Of a stretch of DNA of 64,000 nucleotides, positions 24,802 through 33,189 are shown piece after piece; position 1 is the first letter of the stretch, and each line of letters starts with the position of its first letter. The notes under the pieces are model-generated. The model did no database searches. It was not told where the DNA came from and worked only from the letters and a program-made list of their open reading frames with translations. The translations under genes were made by a program, and so were the position numbers. Source of the stretch: Chitinophagales bacterium. Its GTDB lineage: Bacteria; Bacteroidota; Bacteroidia; Chitinophagales; Chitinophagaceae. Location: positions 1 through 64,000 of the forward strand of contig JANXQO010000114.1 of NCBI GenBank assembly GCA_025353485.1, written 5' to 3'.

Positions 24802-25875
24802 TTAATCATCGTCTCTTAATTTTTTGCCTTCGCTTTTTTTAGTATGCCATGTCGCATCTTTATTAAGTCCAAGGTCATCCTGAATTTTTGGTGATGATCC
24901 TTTTGGCGCTTTGCCAACCATCATTTCAAAATAACGGACCCCATCCTGTACACTTGCCCAAATATGCTTTGGCGGTTGGTATCCATAAGCTCTGTATTTA
25001 TTTGGTTTTACTTTTCCTTTTTGTTGAACGAAGATTTTAAATTGATTTACCCATTCATTAAAAGCTTGCATAAATTCATTTTCCTCAATCACATCCTCTG
25101 CCTGGTTATCACTGTACTTTTTTCCTTTGCCGGAGGTAGCATGTGCCCATAAATTATCAGGCACCTCTATCCCTCCATAACGGCATTGCCAAACCAGCGG
25201 CGCATAAGCATCTCTTTCATGTTCGAAAGGTTCTTCTGGTGCGTTAAAATAATTTTTGTGTTGCAATATTTTAGGAACATTGTTCTCATCCATCTCATCG
25301 CCCCCTTCATCTCCATAGCAAAAGAAGGCTGCGGTTCTGCCTTCAAGGTGGTTAACACTCATTTCCTTCCATTGCTCTGTATGTTCCAGCGCCATTGCTT
25401 TTTCAGGATTTTTATGATCAATAGTTTTTTCATCAGGATTGCCACCATTCATACAAACCAATCTATCGAACATGAGCTTTAAATTGGAGCTACAGCTATA
25501 CCAATTTATCGGACCAATGATAGCCCATGCATCAGCCATATCTAATCTTGAATACAAATCTAAATTCCACATAAGGTCAGGTTCTTTGCTGCTGTTCTTT
25601 TCATAACAGTTACAGGGCCATACACATAATGCCATTGATGTGGATACACAGGCATTGCAGCTTTGTATATGTTCCCTTGCATATACATTTCCCAGATCTT
25701 CATAATCAATTTCCCAATTCTGCGGAAGCATTTCAGCCATCTTCAACATCAGCATTCTTGATTTGCTGTCAACACCGGGACAATTATATTGCCTTCTGTC
25801 AGAGCCGGAAATAATTAATATTCTAAAAGGTCTTTGAGATGGTGAAAGCTTTGCATTATCATCGTTTGGTTTCAT
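24802..25875 (-). CDS. Flavodoxin-like/NADPH-dependent FMN reductase family protein with a Cys-rich motif
   Basis: 357 residues. The N-terminal half has the flavodoxin-like start FRILIISGSDRRQYNCPG and the FMN-site segment DAWAIIGPINWYSCSSNLKLMFDR. Between them lies a cluster Cys73, Cys76, Cys84, Cys88, Cys90 (CNAC...CVWPCNC), which recalls iron-sulfur flavoproteins, although the spacing is not the standard one. The C-terminal 130 residues are charged and unrecognised. Probably a redox flavoprotein; electron donor and substrate are unknown. Gaps to both neighbours are 14 and 24 bases. Confidence 0.75.
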   Translation of the reverse strand: MKPNDDNAKLSPSQRPFRILIISGSDRRQYNCPGVDSKSRMLMLKMAEMLPQNWEIDYEDLGNVYAREHIQSCNACVSTSMALCVWPCNCYEKNSSKEPDLMWNLDLYSRLDMADAWAIIGPINWYSCSSNLKLMFDRLVCMNGGNPDEKTIDHKNPEKAMALEHTEQWKEMSVNHLEGRTAAFFCYGDEGGDEMDENNVPKILQHKNYFNAPEEPFEHERDAYAPLVWQCRYGGIEVPDNLWAHATSGKGKKYSDNQAEDVIEENEFMQAFNEWVNQFKIFVQQKGKVKPNKYRAYGYQPPKHIWASVQDGVRYFEMMVGKAPKGSSPKIQDDLGLNKDATWHTKKSEGKKLRDDD

Positions 25876-25889
25876 TATATATTATTATG

Positions 25890-26213
25890 TTATGCTTTAG
25901 TTTTTTTCTTTATCGTTTTTACAGATGAATAAATACCATACACAATCATCACTCCAATAAAAACATACACCCATACCGGGATATTTTTGCCTGCAATAAT
26001 TAGATACAAATAAGCTGAAATAAAACAAAAGCCTGTGAGCAATAAAGGCAGCACAAAAGATTTTTTATGCTTACTATTTTTGATAGTCCATCTAAGACAT
26101 AGAAAAAATAAAGGTATGGCACCAATATAAATGCCTCCGAATATGTAAGGATTTACATTGTATTTCCCCCCCAAACTTAAAAACCATTCTTTAAAAGTTT
26201 CCCACCATGCCAT
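25890..26213 (-). CDS. Small membrane protein in the arsenosugar gene run
   Basis: 107 residues with three predicted membrane helices (about 22-40, 52-72, 80-98) and a basic C-terminal tail KTIKKKTKA. Not recognised. The N-terminal segment WWETFKEWFLSLGGKYNVNPYIFG looks amphipathic. It sits 13 bases after the TIGR04283 glycosyltransferase and 14 before the flavoprotein, so it is almost certainly co-expressed with both. A transport or membrane-anchoring role for the pathway can only be guessed. Confidence 0.65.
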   Translation of the reverse strand: MAWWETFKEWFLSLGGKYNVNPYIFGGIYIGAIPLFFLCLRWTIKNSKHKKSFVLPLLLTGFCFISAYLYLIIAGKNIPVWVYVFIGVMIVYGIYSSVKTIKKKTKA

Positions 26214-26226
26214 AATTTATCTATTT

Positions 26227-26922
26227 CTAAAGTTTGTGTTTGCGAACAAGTTTTCTATGCAACTTCAATAAATGTTGCTGTGAGTAACCTAAATAATAAA
26301 GGAACCAGATACGAAAAAAGATTGCCTGCATTCTGTAAATACCGTTGTCTAAATATTTTTTTGCGGAAGTGGTTACAAAATCATTCATCACTATAAATTT
26401 TCCATACTTCTTTATCCTATGAATAATCTCCTGATCTTCCATCATCAAAAGACTTTCCTTAAAACCACCGCTTTTATTAAAAACATCTTTTGATACAAAT
26501 AAACTTTGGTCGCCAAAGCGAACGGCATTTACATCGAACCTTGTAAACCAGCTATTAACTTTTAAAAACCAATGAGAATAATCAAAACAAAGCCTGAAGC
26601 AACCGCTACTGAATCCTTTGTCTATTGCTTCCATAATGTAAGCAGTAAATTTTTTTGGTGGAATACTATCAGCATGAAGAAAGTATAGAATATCACCTCT
26701 AGCAATTGATGCGCCTTTATTCATTTGGGCAGCCCTTCCTTTTTTCTCACTTACTATTGTTATACCTTTAAAATTACAGGCAATTGAGACTGTTGCATCA
26801 GTACTTCCACCATCCACAATGATTATTTCTATTGGATACTGCCCATTGTCAGTATGAGTTTTACCAATTGTTTCAGCTATTTGTTCTTCTTCATTATAGG
26901 TTGGAATAATTATACTTATCAT
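26227..26922 (-). CDS. Arsenosugar biosynthesis glycosyltransferase, TIGR04283 family
   Basis: 231 residues, GT2/GT-A fold: MISIIIPTYNEEEQIAETIG, VDGGSTDAT, EKKGRAAQMNKGA, metal site YFLHADSIPP, and RFGDQSLFVSKDVF. It is paralogous to 18920-19624 but keeps the family pattern better. In arsenosugar clusters it is thought to transfer a sugar unit in building glycosylated dimethylarsinoyl-ribosides; that is family-level knowledge, not proven here. Its start overlaps the preceding gene by 29 bases. Confidence 0.88.
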   Translation of the reverse strand: MISIIIPTYNEEEQIAETIGKTHTDNGQYPIEIIIVDGGSTDATVSIACNFKGITIVSEKKGRAAQMNKGASIARGDILYFLHADSIPPKKFTAYIMEAIDKGFSSGCFRLCFDYSHWFLKVNSWFTRFDVNAVRFGDQSLFVSKDVFNKSGGFKESLLMMEDQEIIHRIKKYGKFIVMNDFVTTSAKKYLDNGIYRMQAIFFRIWFLYYLGYSQQHLLKLHRKLVRKHKL

Positions 26923-27283
26923 AGGCAGTTACTTTGTATGATACTAATTGCTTTAATTCTTCAAGTGATTTACATTGCTGAAATTCTGTTGCAGGTATTA
27001 TCTGTTTTATTTTGTCATCATCTTTTATATAAGCTGATGGAAAACCCGCAGAGCTAACCCGATATTTACTTATAAATTCATCTTTATGTAAAAAAACAAC
27101 TTGTAACGGTAGCGTTTTTATAAACTTTTTCCATTCCGTATTCATGTTGAAATTACCAAAGGTTAGAGCACAGAGCTGGCATTTATATGTAGATGGAGAA
27201 AGGATCTTGTGAGCAAAGTCTGATAGTGAATTAAATAATCCGCTTTCTGCATTATAAACAAATATCAATTGCCTTATACTCAT
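26894..27283 (-). CDS. Small conserved protein of arsenosugar clusters, unknown function
   Basis: 129 residues, no signal peptide. It starts RQLIFVYNAESGLFNSLSDF and contains TYKCQLCALTFGNFNM, a CxxC pair that is the most striking conserved segment, then LQVVFLHKDEFISKY. The start suggests a thioredoxin-like or Rossmann-like strand but I cannot place it in a family. It overlaps both neighbours (32 bases with the TIGR04282 gene, 29 with the TIGR04283 gene), so it is tightly coupled to two sugar-transfer genes. Confidence 0.65.
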   Translation of the reverse strand: MSIRQLIFVYNAESGLFNSLSDFAHKILSPSTYKCQLCALTFGNFNMNTEWKKFIKTLPLQVVFLHKDEFISKYRVSSAGFPSAYIKDDDKIKQIIPATEFQQCKSLEELKQLVSYKVTAYDKYNYSNL

Positions 27284-27878
27284 TGATTAATGCAAGTTTT
27301 GTTTTTACTAAATCTTTTTCATCATCTATATCTGACAGTTCCTGTAATAGATGATAAGCAAGATTTTTTTTGCTGCAATTATCCAAAGTTTGTTGCAACA
27401 CATTGGCTGTGCTCCAGGAAATATTTTGAAAAATTTCAGGATATAATTTCTTCATGCCTAACAAATAATAACCACCGTCTTTAGCAGGACCAATAACAAT
27501 ATCATGCTTTTTCAAAAATGAGAAGGCATCATTAATTATTGATGAAGTAAGTTCAAAACAATCCGTTCCTATAATAACCGCTTCTTCATATCCATTTTTA
27601 AAAGCATACTCAAAAGCATTTTGCATTCTTTCACCAAGATCATTGCCCATTTGAATTTGCTTGTTAAAAGTTTCATCACTCCAAATGTCCTGGGCTTCTA
27701 TATCATTTGAATAGAAAACAATTTTACCAGTATTTATATCTTTTGTTATTCCTTTGGTATGCAGCAAAAGTTCTTTATAAACATAAAAGGCAACATCCTT
27801 ACCAGCTGTTTCTGCAAGCCTTGTTTTTACTTCACCATGAATTAAGTTCTTTGCAAAAATTAAAACCACCTGTTTCAT
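27252..27878 (-). CDS. Arsenosugar biosynthesis glycosyltransferase, TIGR04282 family (DUF2064)
   Basis: 208 residues with a nucleotidyl/glycosyl transferase-like fold: KQVVLIFAKNLIHGEVKTRL, MGNDLGERMQNAFEYAF, VIIGTDCFELTSSIINDAF, IVIGPAKDGGYYLLGMKKL and SDIDDEKDL near the end. This is the DUF2064/TIGR04282 pattern that co-occurs with TIGR04283 proteins. It directly abuts the purine nucleoside phosphorylase gene (27878/27879), so the phosphorolysis step and sugar transfer are expressed together. Confidence 0.9.
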   Translation of the reverse strand: MKQVVLIFAKNLIHGEVKTRLAETAGKDVAFYVYKELLLHTKGITKDINTGKIVFYSNDIEAQDIWSDETFNKQIQMGNDLGERMQNAFEYAFKNGYEEAVIIGTDCFELTSSIINDAFSFLKKHDIVIGPAKDGGYYLLGMKKLYPEIFQNISWSTANVLQQTLDNCSKKNLAYHLLQELSDIDDEKDLVKTKLALINEYKAIDICL

Positions 27879-28688
27879 TTATAATGACTTTATTGTTTCA
27901 TAAAAAAGATTAGAAAGCTTTGTATCTGCTTTACCTGCCACTTCAATTATTTCATCAATATTTAAAGGATGCAAATTATTCGGATCACATTCATCAGTAA
28001 TTACAGAAATGGCAGCACAAGGTAGTTGCATGTGATTGGCAGCAATAACTTCAGGCACTGTTGACATGCCAATCATATCCGCTCCAATAATTTTCAGGTA
28101 ACGATATTCTGCTCTTGTTTCCAGGTTGGGACCATTCACGGCAGCATAAACACCTTTCTTTAATTTGATGTTTAATTTATTTGCTTTCTCAATTAATTTA
28201 TTTGAAAGGTCTTTGCTGTAAGGCTGGCTCATGTCCGGGAAGCGACTGCCCAATTCGTCTATATTTTTTCCTGTCAATGGATTTTCCAACTGCAGATTTA
28301 TATGGTCATCAATTAAAACCAAATCTCCTTTTTTGAAACTCAAATCAATTCCACCTGCAGCATTGGATAAGAAAAGTTTCTGTACTCCAAGTAATTTCAA
28401 CACTCTGACAGGAAAAACAATCTGTTGCATTGAATATCCTTCATAAGCATGAAAGCGGCCTTGCATTACAATCACTTTTTTATTTTCTATATCACCATAA
28501 ATAAGATTACCCTTATGAAATTCAACTGTTGATAAAGGGAAGCCCGGGATTTTAGCATAAGGCACAGTGTTGGTTACATTAATTAAATTTAAAAGTTCAT
28601 TAAGCCCCGTGCCCAGCACAACGCCAATTTCAGCATTTAAAAAACCATGTGATAATAAAAAATCTTTTGCTTTATTTAATTGCTCCAT
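27879..28688 (-). CDS. Purine-nucleoside phosphorylase (PNP-II/PunA type), arsenosugar cluster member
   Basis: 269 residues: VVLGTGLNELLNLI phosphate loop, QGRFHAYEGYSMQQIVFPVRV, SNAAGGIDLSFKKGDLVLIDDHINL, YAAVNGPNLETRAEYRYLK, MSTVPEVIAANHM and SVITDECDPNN. It cleaves purine nucleosides with phosphate. In this setting the likely substrate is the adenosyl-arsenical made by ArsS (5'-deoxy-5'-dimethylarsinoyl-adenosine), releasing adenine; that assignment follows from the cluster and is inference. Ordinary purine salvage is the alternative. Confidence 0.92.
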   Translation of the reverse strand: MEQLNKAKDFLLSHGFLNAEIGVVLGTGLNELLNLINVTNTVPYAKIPGFPLSTVEFHKGNLIYGDIENKKVIVMQGRFHAYEGYSMQQIVFPVRVLKLLGVQKLFLSNAAGGIDLSFKKGDLVLIDDHINLQLENPLTGKNIDELGSRFPDMSQPYSKDLSNKLIEKANKLNIKLKKGVYAAVNGPNLETRAEYRYLKIIGADMIGMSTVPEVIAANHMQLPCAAISVITDECDPNNLHPLNIDEIIEVAGKADTKLSNLFYETIKSL

Positions 28689-28697
28689 ACTTATAGC

Positions 28698-29672
28698 TTA
28701 ACAACATCCTCCGCCATCATAGAAAAAGGTACTTTCAGAAATGAAAATATCATTCGTGTTTAATGCCTTTAAATTGCCTGCTGTTTTATCGCAAACTGCT
28801 AAGGGTTGATTATGTAAAATCATATGTCCTTTTTCATCATCAAAAAAATCTTCCTGTCCATAATAAATAGCCGTTTTACCGGTAAACACACAAGGACCGT
28901 CAGCAGGCATAGGATCTTTAATAGCACATACTTCTACGCTTTCTATAAATATCAATTCATCGGTATCATAATTAACAGGATCTAAAATTCTATAAGGACG
29001 TTTTGCTCTTATTTCCACTGTTCCAAATCCAACATCAGTAATCAATTTGATGTATTCTTTTAATGGAACGGAACCGCTTAAACACAAAGCCCTGAGGCGT
29101 TCATCTTGTTTTAAATTTTCAGGCATTTCATCATCACAAACTGGATCTGATAATACCAATCTTCCACGGGGCTTCAGTACCCGGTACATTTCCTGTAATG
29201 CTTTTTTAAGATCCTCATGTTTAAATATATTGAATAAACAATTTTGTGCAGCTACATCAATACAGTTATTTTCAATTGGCAAATTCAAAGCATCACCTTT
29301 TACAAGCTTTATAAATTCATTACGAAACCATGGATTTTGTTTTTCTGCATCTACAAAATTTTCTTTACAAGCCTGCAGCATTTCGTCAACAACATCTACA
29401 CCTATAATGTTACCAATTTGCCGGCTGAAATAAGAAAATTGTAATAGCTCCATTCCACCACCAACCCCAACATACAATACCTTTGGATTATTTACTAAGT
29501 CTCTGGGGTTGACAGTGCTGCCACAACCATAATTCATTTCCAGCATTTTGTTTGGAATGCTTAATCCCGGTAATTGCCAAACAGGAGTGGTGGTACAACA
29601 CAAACCAACCTGCGGATTTTCTGCTGCTTCTTTATAAACGTTCTTTGTTGTATCTAAATAATCCTGTTGCAT
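28698..29672 (-). CDS. arsM: Arsenite S-adenosylmethionine methyltransferase, arsenosugar type
   Basis: 324 residues, class I SAM methyltransferase: VGVGGGMELLQFSY (68-81) is the SAM loop, and IGVDVVDEML, DVAAQNCLFNIF and RVLKPRGRLVLSDP follow. Conserved cysteines for arsenic are Cys25/Cys26 (GLCCTTTP) and Cys50 (NYGCGSTV), and the protein ends GGGCC. The arsenosugar-type ArsM methylates arsenite toward dimethylarsenite, the substrate used by ArsS. It sits nine bases from the PNP and PiT genes on either side. Confidence 0.93.
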   Translation of the reverse strand: MQQDYLDTTKNVYKEAAENPQVGLCCTTTPVWQLPGLSIPNKMLEMNYGCGSTVNPRDLVNNPKVLYVGVGGGMELLQFSYFSRQIGNIIGVDVVDEMLQACKENFVDAEKQNPWFRNEFIKLVKGDALNLPIENNCIDVAAQNCLFNIFKHEDLKKALQEMYRVLKPRGRLVLSDPVCDDEMPENLKQDERLRALCLSGSVPLKEYIKLITDVGFGTVEIRAKRPYRILDPVNYDTDELIFIESVEVCAIKDPMPADGPCVFTGKTAIYYGQEDFFDDEKGHMILHNQPLAVCDKTAGNLKALNTNDIFISESTFFYDGGGCC

Positions 29673-29680
29673 AATATTTT

Positions 29681-30799
29681 TTATCTAATGAATGAATGAA
29701 AAACAAAATAAAAAAGAGCGCTTAACATTGCTGCGATCGGCAATGTTAGTATCCACGATAAAACAATTTTTGAAATCTCTTTGTTGTTGGCAGTTTTATT
29801 TACTAAACCAATGCCATAAATACTTCCAACAGACACATGCGTAGTGGAAACAGGCAGTCCAAATTTTGAGGCGGCAATAACCAAAGCGCCTGTTATCAGG
29901 TTTGCAGTAAACCCTTGCCCATGATTGAATTTAGAAATTTTTTGACTCATAGTAGCGGCTACTTTTTTTGCATTGAAGAAGCCACCAACTGCCATTACTA
30001 TAGCAAGAATAGTTATGTAAACGGGTATGCCGAAAATATGTGTAATTAATAAAAGAGAAACTAGTTTAGGTGTATCGTTCAGCCCTCTTGCAAATGATAC
30101 GATGGCTGCACTAACATAATGTAAATTGTTTAACAAAGGTTGAAAATTAATGCCTAAAAACTTTCCCTGGTATTGCATTGCGCAATCTTCAGTGGAACCA
30201 ATCGTGGTTTGTAAAACAGGAAGCGCTGTAAATGAACTGGAAGTGTTAGCTATGGCAGCAACCGGTATCCATTTTTTACCGACGCAGACACAACTTTCTT
30301 CTGAAATGCCTGCTGCTTTTCTTGTTTTGTGAAACAACTGGTAAAATAAAGTACTTAATATAACTGCAGCGATCGGGCTTAATAAAAGAGGAAGAAAAAA
30401 TGTTTTTCCCAGCTTGTTAAAGTTTACTGCTGTGCCAACTGCCACAAGTCCGGTCCCAATTAATGCACCAACCAAGCCATGTGTTGTAGAAATAGGAAAA
30501 CCAAACCGTGTAGCTAATAAAACAGTAGTTCCTGCGGCCAGTGCAACGGCCAGAACAAAATCTGCAGATTGAATTATATTATCTGGCACCAATCCCTTTC
30601 CTGAAAAATTTTTGATGAGTGTTTCTGCAAAAAAATATGAACATATAGAACCGACAAAAGTGGCCACGGTAGCCAATATCAATGCGGTTTTATAATTTAA
30701 AGTACCGCTGCCCCACAGCGTTGCAACGCCTTTAAAATTATCGTTGGCTCCGTTGGAGTAGGTAAGAAGAAGAACAGCAATAAAAAGAAATACGACCAT
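29681..30799 (-). CDS. PiT-family inorganic phosphate transporter
   Basis: 372 residues from the ATG at 30799 (17 bases after arsS; a longer frame to 30871 overlaps arsS and is rejected). Both PiT signature repeats are present: SNGANDNFKGVATLWGSG near the N terminus and SFARGLNDTPKLVSLLL in the second half, with GFPISTTHGLVGAL and GLPVSTTHVSVGSI. About ten membrane helices. PiT carriers import phosphate and also arsenate; in this cluster it may feed arsenic, or supply phosphate to the phosphorylase. That link is inference. Confidence 0.92.
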   Translation of the reverse strand: MVVFLFIAVLLLTYSNGANDNFKGVATLWGSGTLNYKTALILATVATFVGSICSYFFAETLIKNFSGKGLVPDNIIQSADFVLAVALAAGTTVLLATRFGFPISTTHGLVGALIGTGLVAVGTAVNFNKLGKTFFLPLLLSPIAAVILSTLFYQLFHKTRKAAGISEESCVCVGKKWIPVAAIANTSSSFTALPVLQTTIGSTEDCAMQYQGKFLGINFQPLLNNLHYVSAAIVSFARGLNDTPKLVSLLLITHIFGIPVYITILAIVMAVGGFFNAKKVAATMSQKISKFNHGQGFTANLITGALVIAASKFGLPVSTTHVSVGSIYGIGLVNKTANNKEISKIVLSWILTLPIAAMLSALFYFVFHSFIR

Positions 30800-30816
30800 A
30801 ATAATATTTTTAATTT

Positions 30817-31866
30817 TTAAACTACTGCACCACCACAGCTTGAGCCAGCACCTGCTGTACAACCATAACAATGTTGCCCTACAATTATATTTCTGTTAAT
30901 AAGTGTTTCTGTATTGAATTGTGATATATGTTTTGAAGAACAATTTACTTTCAATTCCAGCATTTGGTTAAAATCGCAATCGTATAAATAGCCATCCCAT
31001 CCAATAGAAATTGTATTTCTACACATCACACTTGCGGCTGCAACAGGATTGTAGGCACTAACCAGTTTTTCCATATAGGTTTCATAATTACCACTTGTTA
31101 GCAAATAATCTAAAAACCTGCTGATGGGAAGATTTGTAATGGCAAATAAATTGTTGAACTCAATACCGTATCGCTGCATTAATACCTGCTTATATTCTTT
31201 TTCTAACGATTGTTGAGATGGTGGCAAAAATGCACCTGCAGGATTGTAAACCAAATTTAAAATCAAATCTGTTTCTTCTTTTCCATAACCAACTTCATTC
31301 AACATTTGCAAGGCTTTTATGCTGTCTTCAAACACCCCATCACCACGTTGCCGGTCTGTTCTGTCCTGCGTATAAAATGGAAGAGAAGAAATAACTTCGA
31401 TTTTATGTTGTTTATAGAACTGAGGAAGATCATAATATTTTTTATTTGCCAAAATGATGGTAAGATTGCAGCGAACCATTACATGCCTGTCAAGTTTTTT
31501 TATTTCTTCCACAAACCAGCGGAAGTATGGATTCATTTCAGGTGCACCGCCGGTAAGGTCAACTATTTTTAATTGTGGATTATTGCGCAAAACATCCACG
31601 CATTGCTGCATTGATTCTTTTGTCATTATTTCTATTCTGTCTGGTCCGGCATCTACATGGCAATGCCTGCACGTTTGATTGCACATCTTACCAATATTTA
31701 CCTGGAAAATATCTATGCCAACAGGCTTCAAAGGATACAAGCCAATCGTTTCCAGCTTTTGCTGAAAAGGGATAAGAGAAAATTCGCCGGATTTTCCATG
31801 CTTAAGAATTTCAATTTGTTCATGAGCATCGGCAAGAAAACTGTTTTGTGCTTTAAGTGATTTCAT
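30817..31866 (-). CDS. arsS: Arsenosugar biosynthesis radical SAM protein ArsS (Cys form)
   Basis: 349 residues. Radical SAM cluster motif Cys62-x3-Cys66-x2-Cys69 in GKMCNQTCRHCHVDAG, GGAPEMNP (SAM-binding), and a C-terminal auxiliary cysteine region CMC-like: CRNTISIGWDGYLYDCDFNQ and GQHCYGCTAGAGSSCGGAVV (Cys333, 336, 344). ArsS couples a 5'-deoxyadenosyl radical to dimethylarsenite to give a dimethylarsinoyl-adenosine. Some family members carry selenocysteine near the C terminus; here the frame reads through with cysteines and no in-frame TGA. Confidence 0.93.
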   Translation of the reverse strand: MKSLKAQNSFLADAHEQIEILKHGKSGEFSLIPFQQKLETIGLYPLKPVGIDIFQVNIGKMCNQTCRHCHVDAGPDRIEIMTKESMQQCVDVLRNNPQLKIVDLTGGAPEMNPYFRWFVEEIKKLDRHVMVRCNLTIILANKKYYDLPQFYKQHKIEVISSLPFYTQDRTDRQRGDGVFEDSIKALQMLNEVGYGKEETDLILNLVYNPAGAFLPPSQQSLEKEYKQVLMQRYGIEFNNLFAITNLPISRFLDYLLTSGNYETYMEKLVSAYNPVAAASVMCRNTISIGWDGYLYDCDFNQMLELKVNCSSKHISQFNTETLINRNIIVGQHCYGCTAGAGSSCGGAVV

Positions 31867-31876
31867 AGATTCTATT

Positions 31877-32212
31877 TTACATCGCTATCTCCTTTACCTT
31901 GTTCATCATCTGTACACCATGTACGAGGGAAGCACCGCCACGGATGGCACATGCAACATGCACCGCTTCCATCATCTGCGCTTCACTCCACCCTTTTTCA
32001 AAAGCATCACCGCTATATGCATCAATACAGTAAGGACACTGGACAGCATGGGCAACCGCTAAAGCAATCAATGATTTTTCTCTTGCAGTTAATTCACTGT
32101 CTTTAAAAACCTCGCCATAATAAGAAAAAAATTTATCACCCAGGTTTTTTTGAAAGTCTGCTACATTACCGAATTTTTTTAGATCTTCTGAATTGTAATA
32201 GTTGTTACTCAT
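31877..32212 (-). CDS. Arsenosugar biosynthesis-associated peroxidase-like protein (CMD family)
   Basis: 111 residues from the ATG at 32212 (a longer frame adds 14 residues that do not fit the family). AhpD-like: LTAREKSLIALAVAHAVQCP YCIDAYSGDAF contains the CPYC redox motif, then MMEAVHVACAIRGGASLVHG. This small carboxymuconolactone decarboxylase-type protein is a standard member of arsenosugar clusters. It is the first gene of the run down to 23252; ten bases separate it from arsS. Confidence 0.9.
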   Translation of the reverse strand: MSNNYYNSEDLKKFGNVADFQKNLGDKFFSYYGEVFKDSELTAREKSLIALAVAHAVQCPYCIDAYSGDAFEKGWSEAQMMEAVHVACAIRGGASLVHGVQMMNKVKEIAM

Positions 32213-32227
32213 ATAATAGGAATTTAA

Positions 32228-32254
32228 AAATAATGTGCCGCTTGTTAACGGCAC
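32228..32254 (-). terminator. Probable terminator between the sigma/anti-sigma unit and the arsenosugar run
   Basis: On the minus strand GTGCCG (32249-32254) pairs with CGGCAC (32235-32240) across an 8-base loop (TTAACAAG), followed by ATTATTTTTAAA. It suggests that the arsenosugar genes have their own promoter close to 32212-32290, although no clean TAnnTTTG was found there. Confidence 0.55.
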
Positions 32255-32287
32255 AATACTAAATTACATTTTAATTTTATCAGCCGC

Positions 32288-32932
32288 TTATTGCTTAATT
32301 ACAGCTATTGATTGTTGTTTTCCTTTTACACCTGTTAATTTTATCCAATAGCTACCTTTTGAAACATCACCAAAATCCAAAGTAAAATTACTTACGCCTT
32401 TTTTCGCGTTGTAATAATAATGCTTGACAACAATGCCACCTGAATTAATCAGGTTCATTTTGATATTCCCGTCATAAGGTGATGATAAAACCATACTGGT
32501 TTTTGATTTTATAAAAGTTGGGTATACAGATACTATTTCAAAATCTGTTTGCTTATTAGATACCCTGACTATTTTTGAATGAAAAAAATGTCCATCAATA
32601 TCTCCAGCATTTATGCGGTAATAAATCACCGGCGAATTTAAAGATACGCTGTCGATAAATTCAAATGGTTGCAGGCATCTAAGCCTGTCTGCAATAAAAC
32701 TATTAATTGTGGTGAATGTTAGGGCATCTGATGATTTCTGAATTTGAAAATTTGCATAAGAAATATAACATTCGGTTTTCCATTTCAACTTAGTAATATT
32801 ATTTAACGATCCGGCTTCAAATAAAGACAGGCTTACCGGATATCTTATGCTATCTGTCTGTGCCTGCCCGGAGTATACCAGGAAAAATAAAACAAAAAAT
32901 ACATATGCTTTTTTCATAGAAAAAATTTTCAT
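32288..32932 (-). CDS. Secreted protein with T9SS-type C-terminal domain
   Basis: 214 residues (or 209 from the second ATG at 32917). Signal peptide AYVFFVLFFLVYSGQAQ. A middle domain with fibronectin-like features (LSLFEAGSLNNITKLKWKTE, ANFQIQKSSDALTFTTI, INAGDIDGHFFHSKIVRV) leads into a C-terminal sorting-like domain (VYPTFIKSKTSMVLSS ... GSYWIKLTGVKGKQQSIAVIKQ). Likely exported by T9SS; short for the class. The start ATG at 32932 overlaps the anti-sigma stop (ATGA), so translation is probably coupled to it. Confidence 0.7.
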   Translation of the reverse strand: MKIFSMKKAYVFFVLFFLVYSGQAQTDSIRYPVSLSLFEAGSLNNITKLKWKTECYISYANFQIQKSSDALTFTTINSFIADRLRCLQPFEFIDSVSLNSPVIYYRINAGDIDGHFFHSKIVRVSNKQTDFEIVSVYPTFIKSKTSMVLSSPYDGNIKMNLINSGGIVVKHYYYNAKKGVSNFTLDFGDVSKGSYWIKLTGVKGKQQSIAVIKQ

Positions 32933-33180
32933 CTTAATTTTTCAAGAATCAATGCTTCAAGTTCATCTGTATCTTCTACTTCAGGTACAACACTAAATTT
33001 TTTTTGAAGTAGTTCATTAATTAACTGGCTCTGACTCATATAATTTCTACAGCCTGAACACATAGCAGTATGCATGTGCAATTGCATAGTTTTTAGAAAA
33101 CCTAAAGGAACATGTTCTTTCATTTCCATTAGCCGGGTTGCCTTTACGCAAGACAATATCATTGTATTCATTATACTCAT
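32929..33180 (-). CDS. Small zinc-binding anti-sigma factor-like protein
   Basis: 83 residues. The segment His37-x3-Cys41-x2-Cys44 (HTAMCSGCRNYMSQSQLI) together with Cys11 fits the zinc-binding anti-sigma (ZAS/zf-HC2) motif. No membrane helix, so it would be a soluble anti-sigma factor. It follows the ECF sigma gene (33716-34270) after one membrane protein gene and is very likely its regulator. Confidence 0.72.
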   Translation of the reverse strand: MSIMNTMILSCVKATRLMEMKEHVPLGFLKTMQLHMHTAMCSGCRNYMSQSQLINELLQKKFSVVPEVEDTDELEALILEKLR

Positions 33181-33189
33181 ACAAAATAT

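Noticed and set aside
30800-30871. Longer PiT transporter start overlapping arsS
   Set aside because: The first PiT helix begins right after the ATG at 30799, and the extra residues (rich in W and C) are the arsS 3' end read in another frame.
30817-31866. Selenocysteine form of ArsS
   Set aside because: No in-frame TGA occurs and the C-terminal positions are ordinary cysteines.
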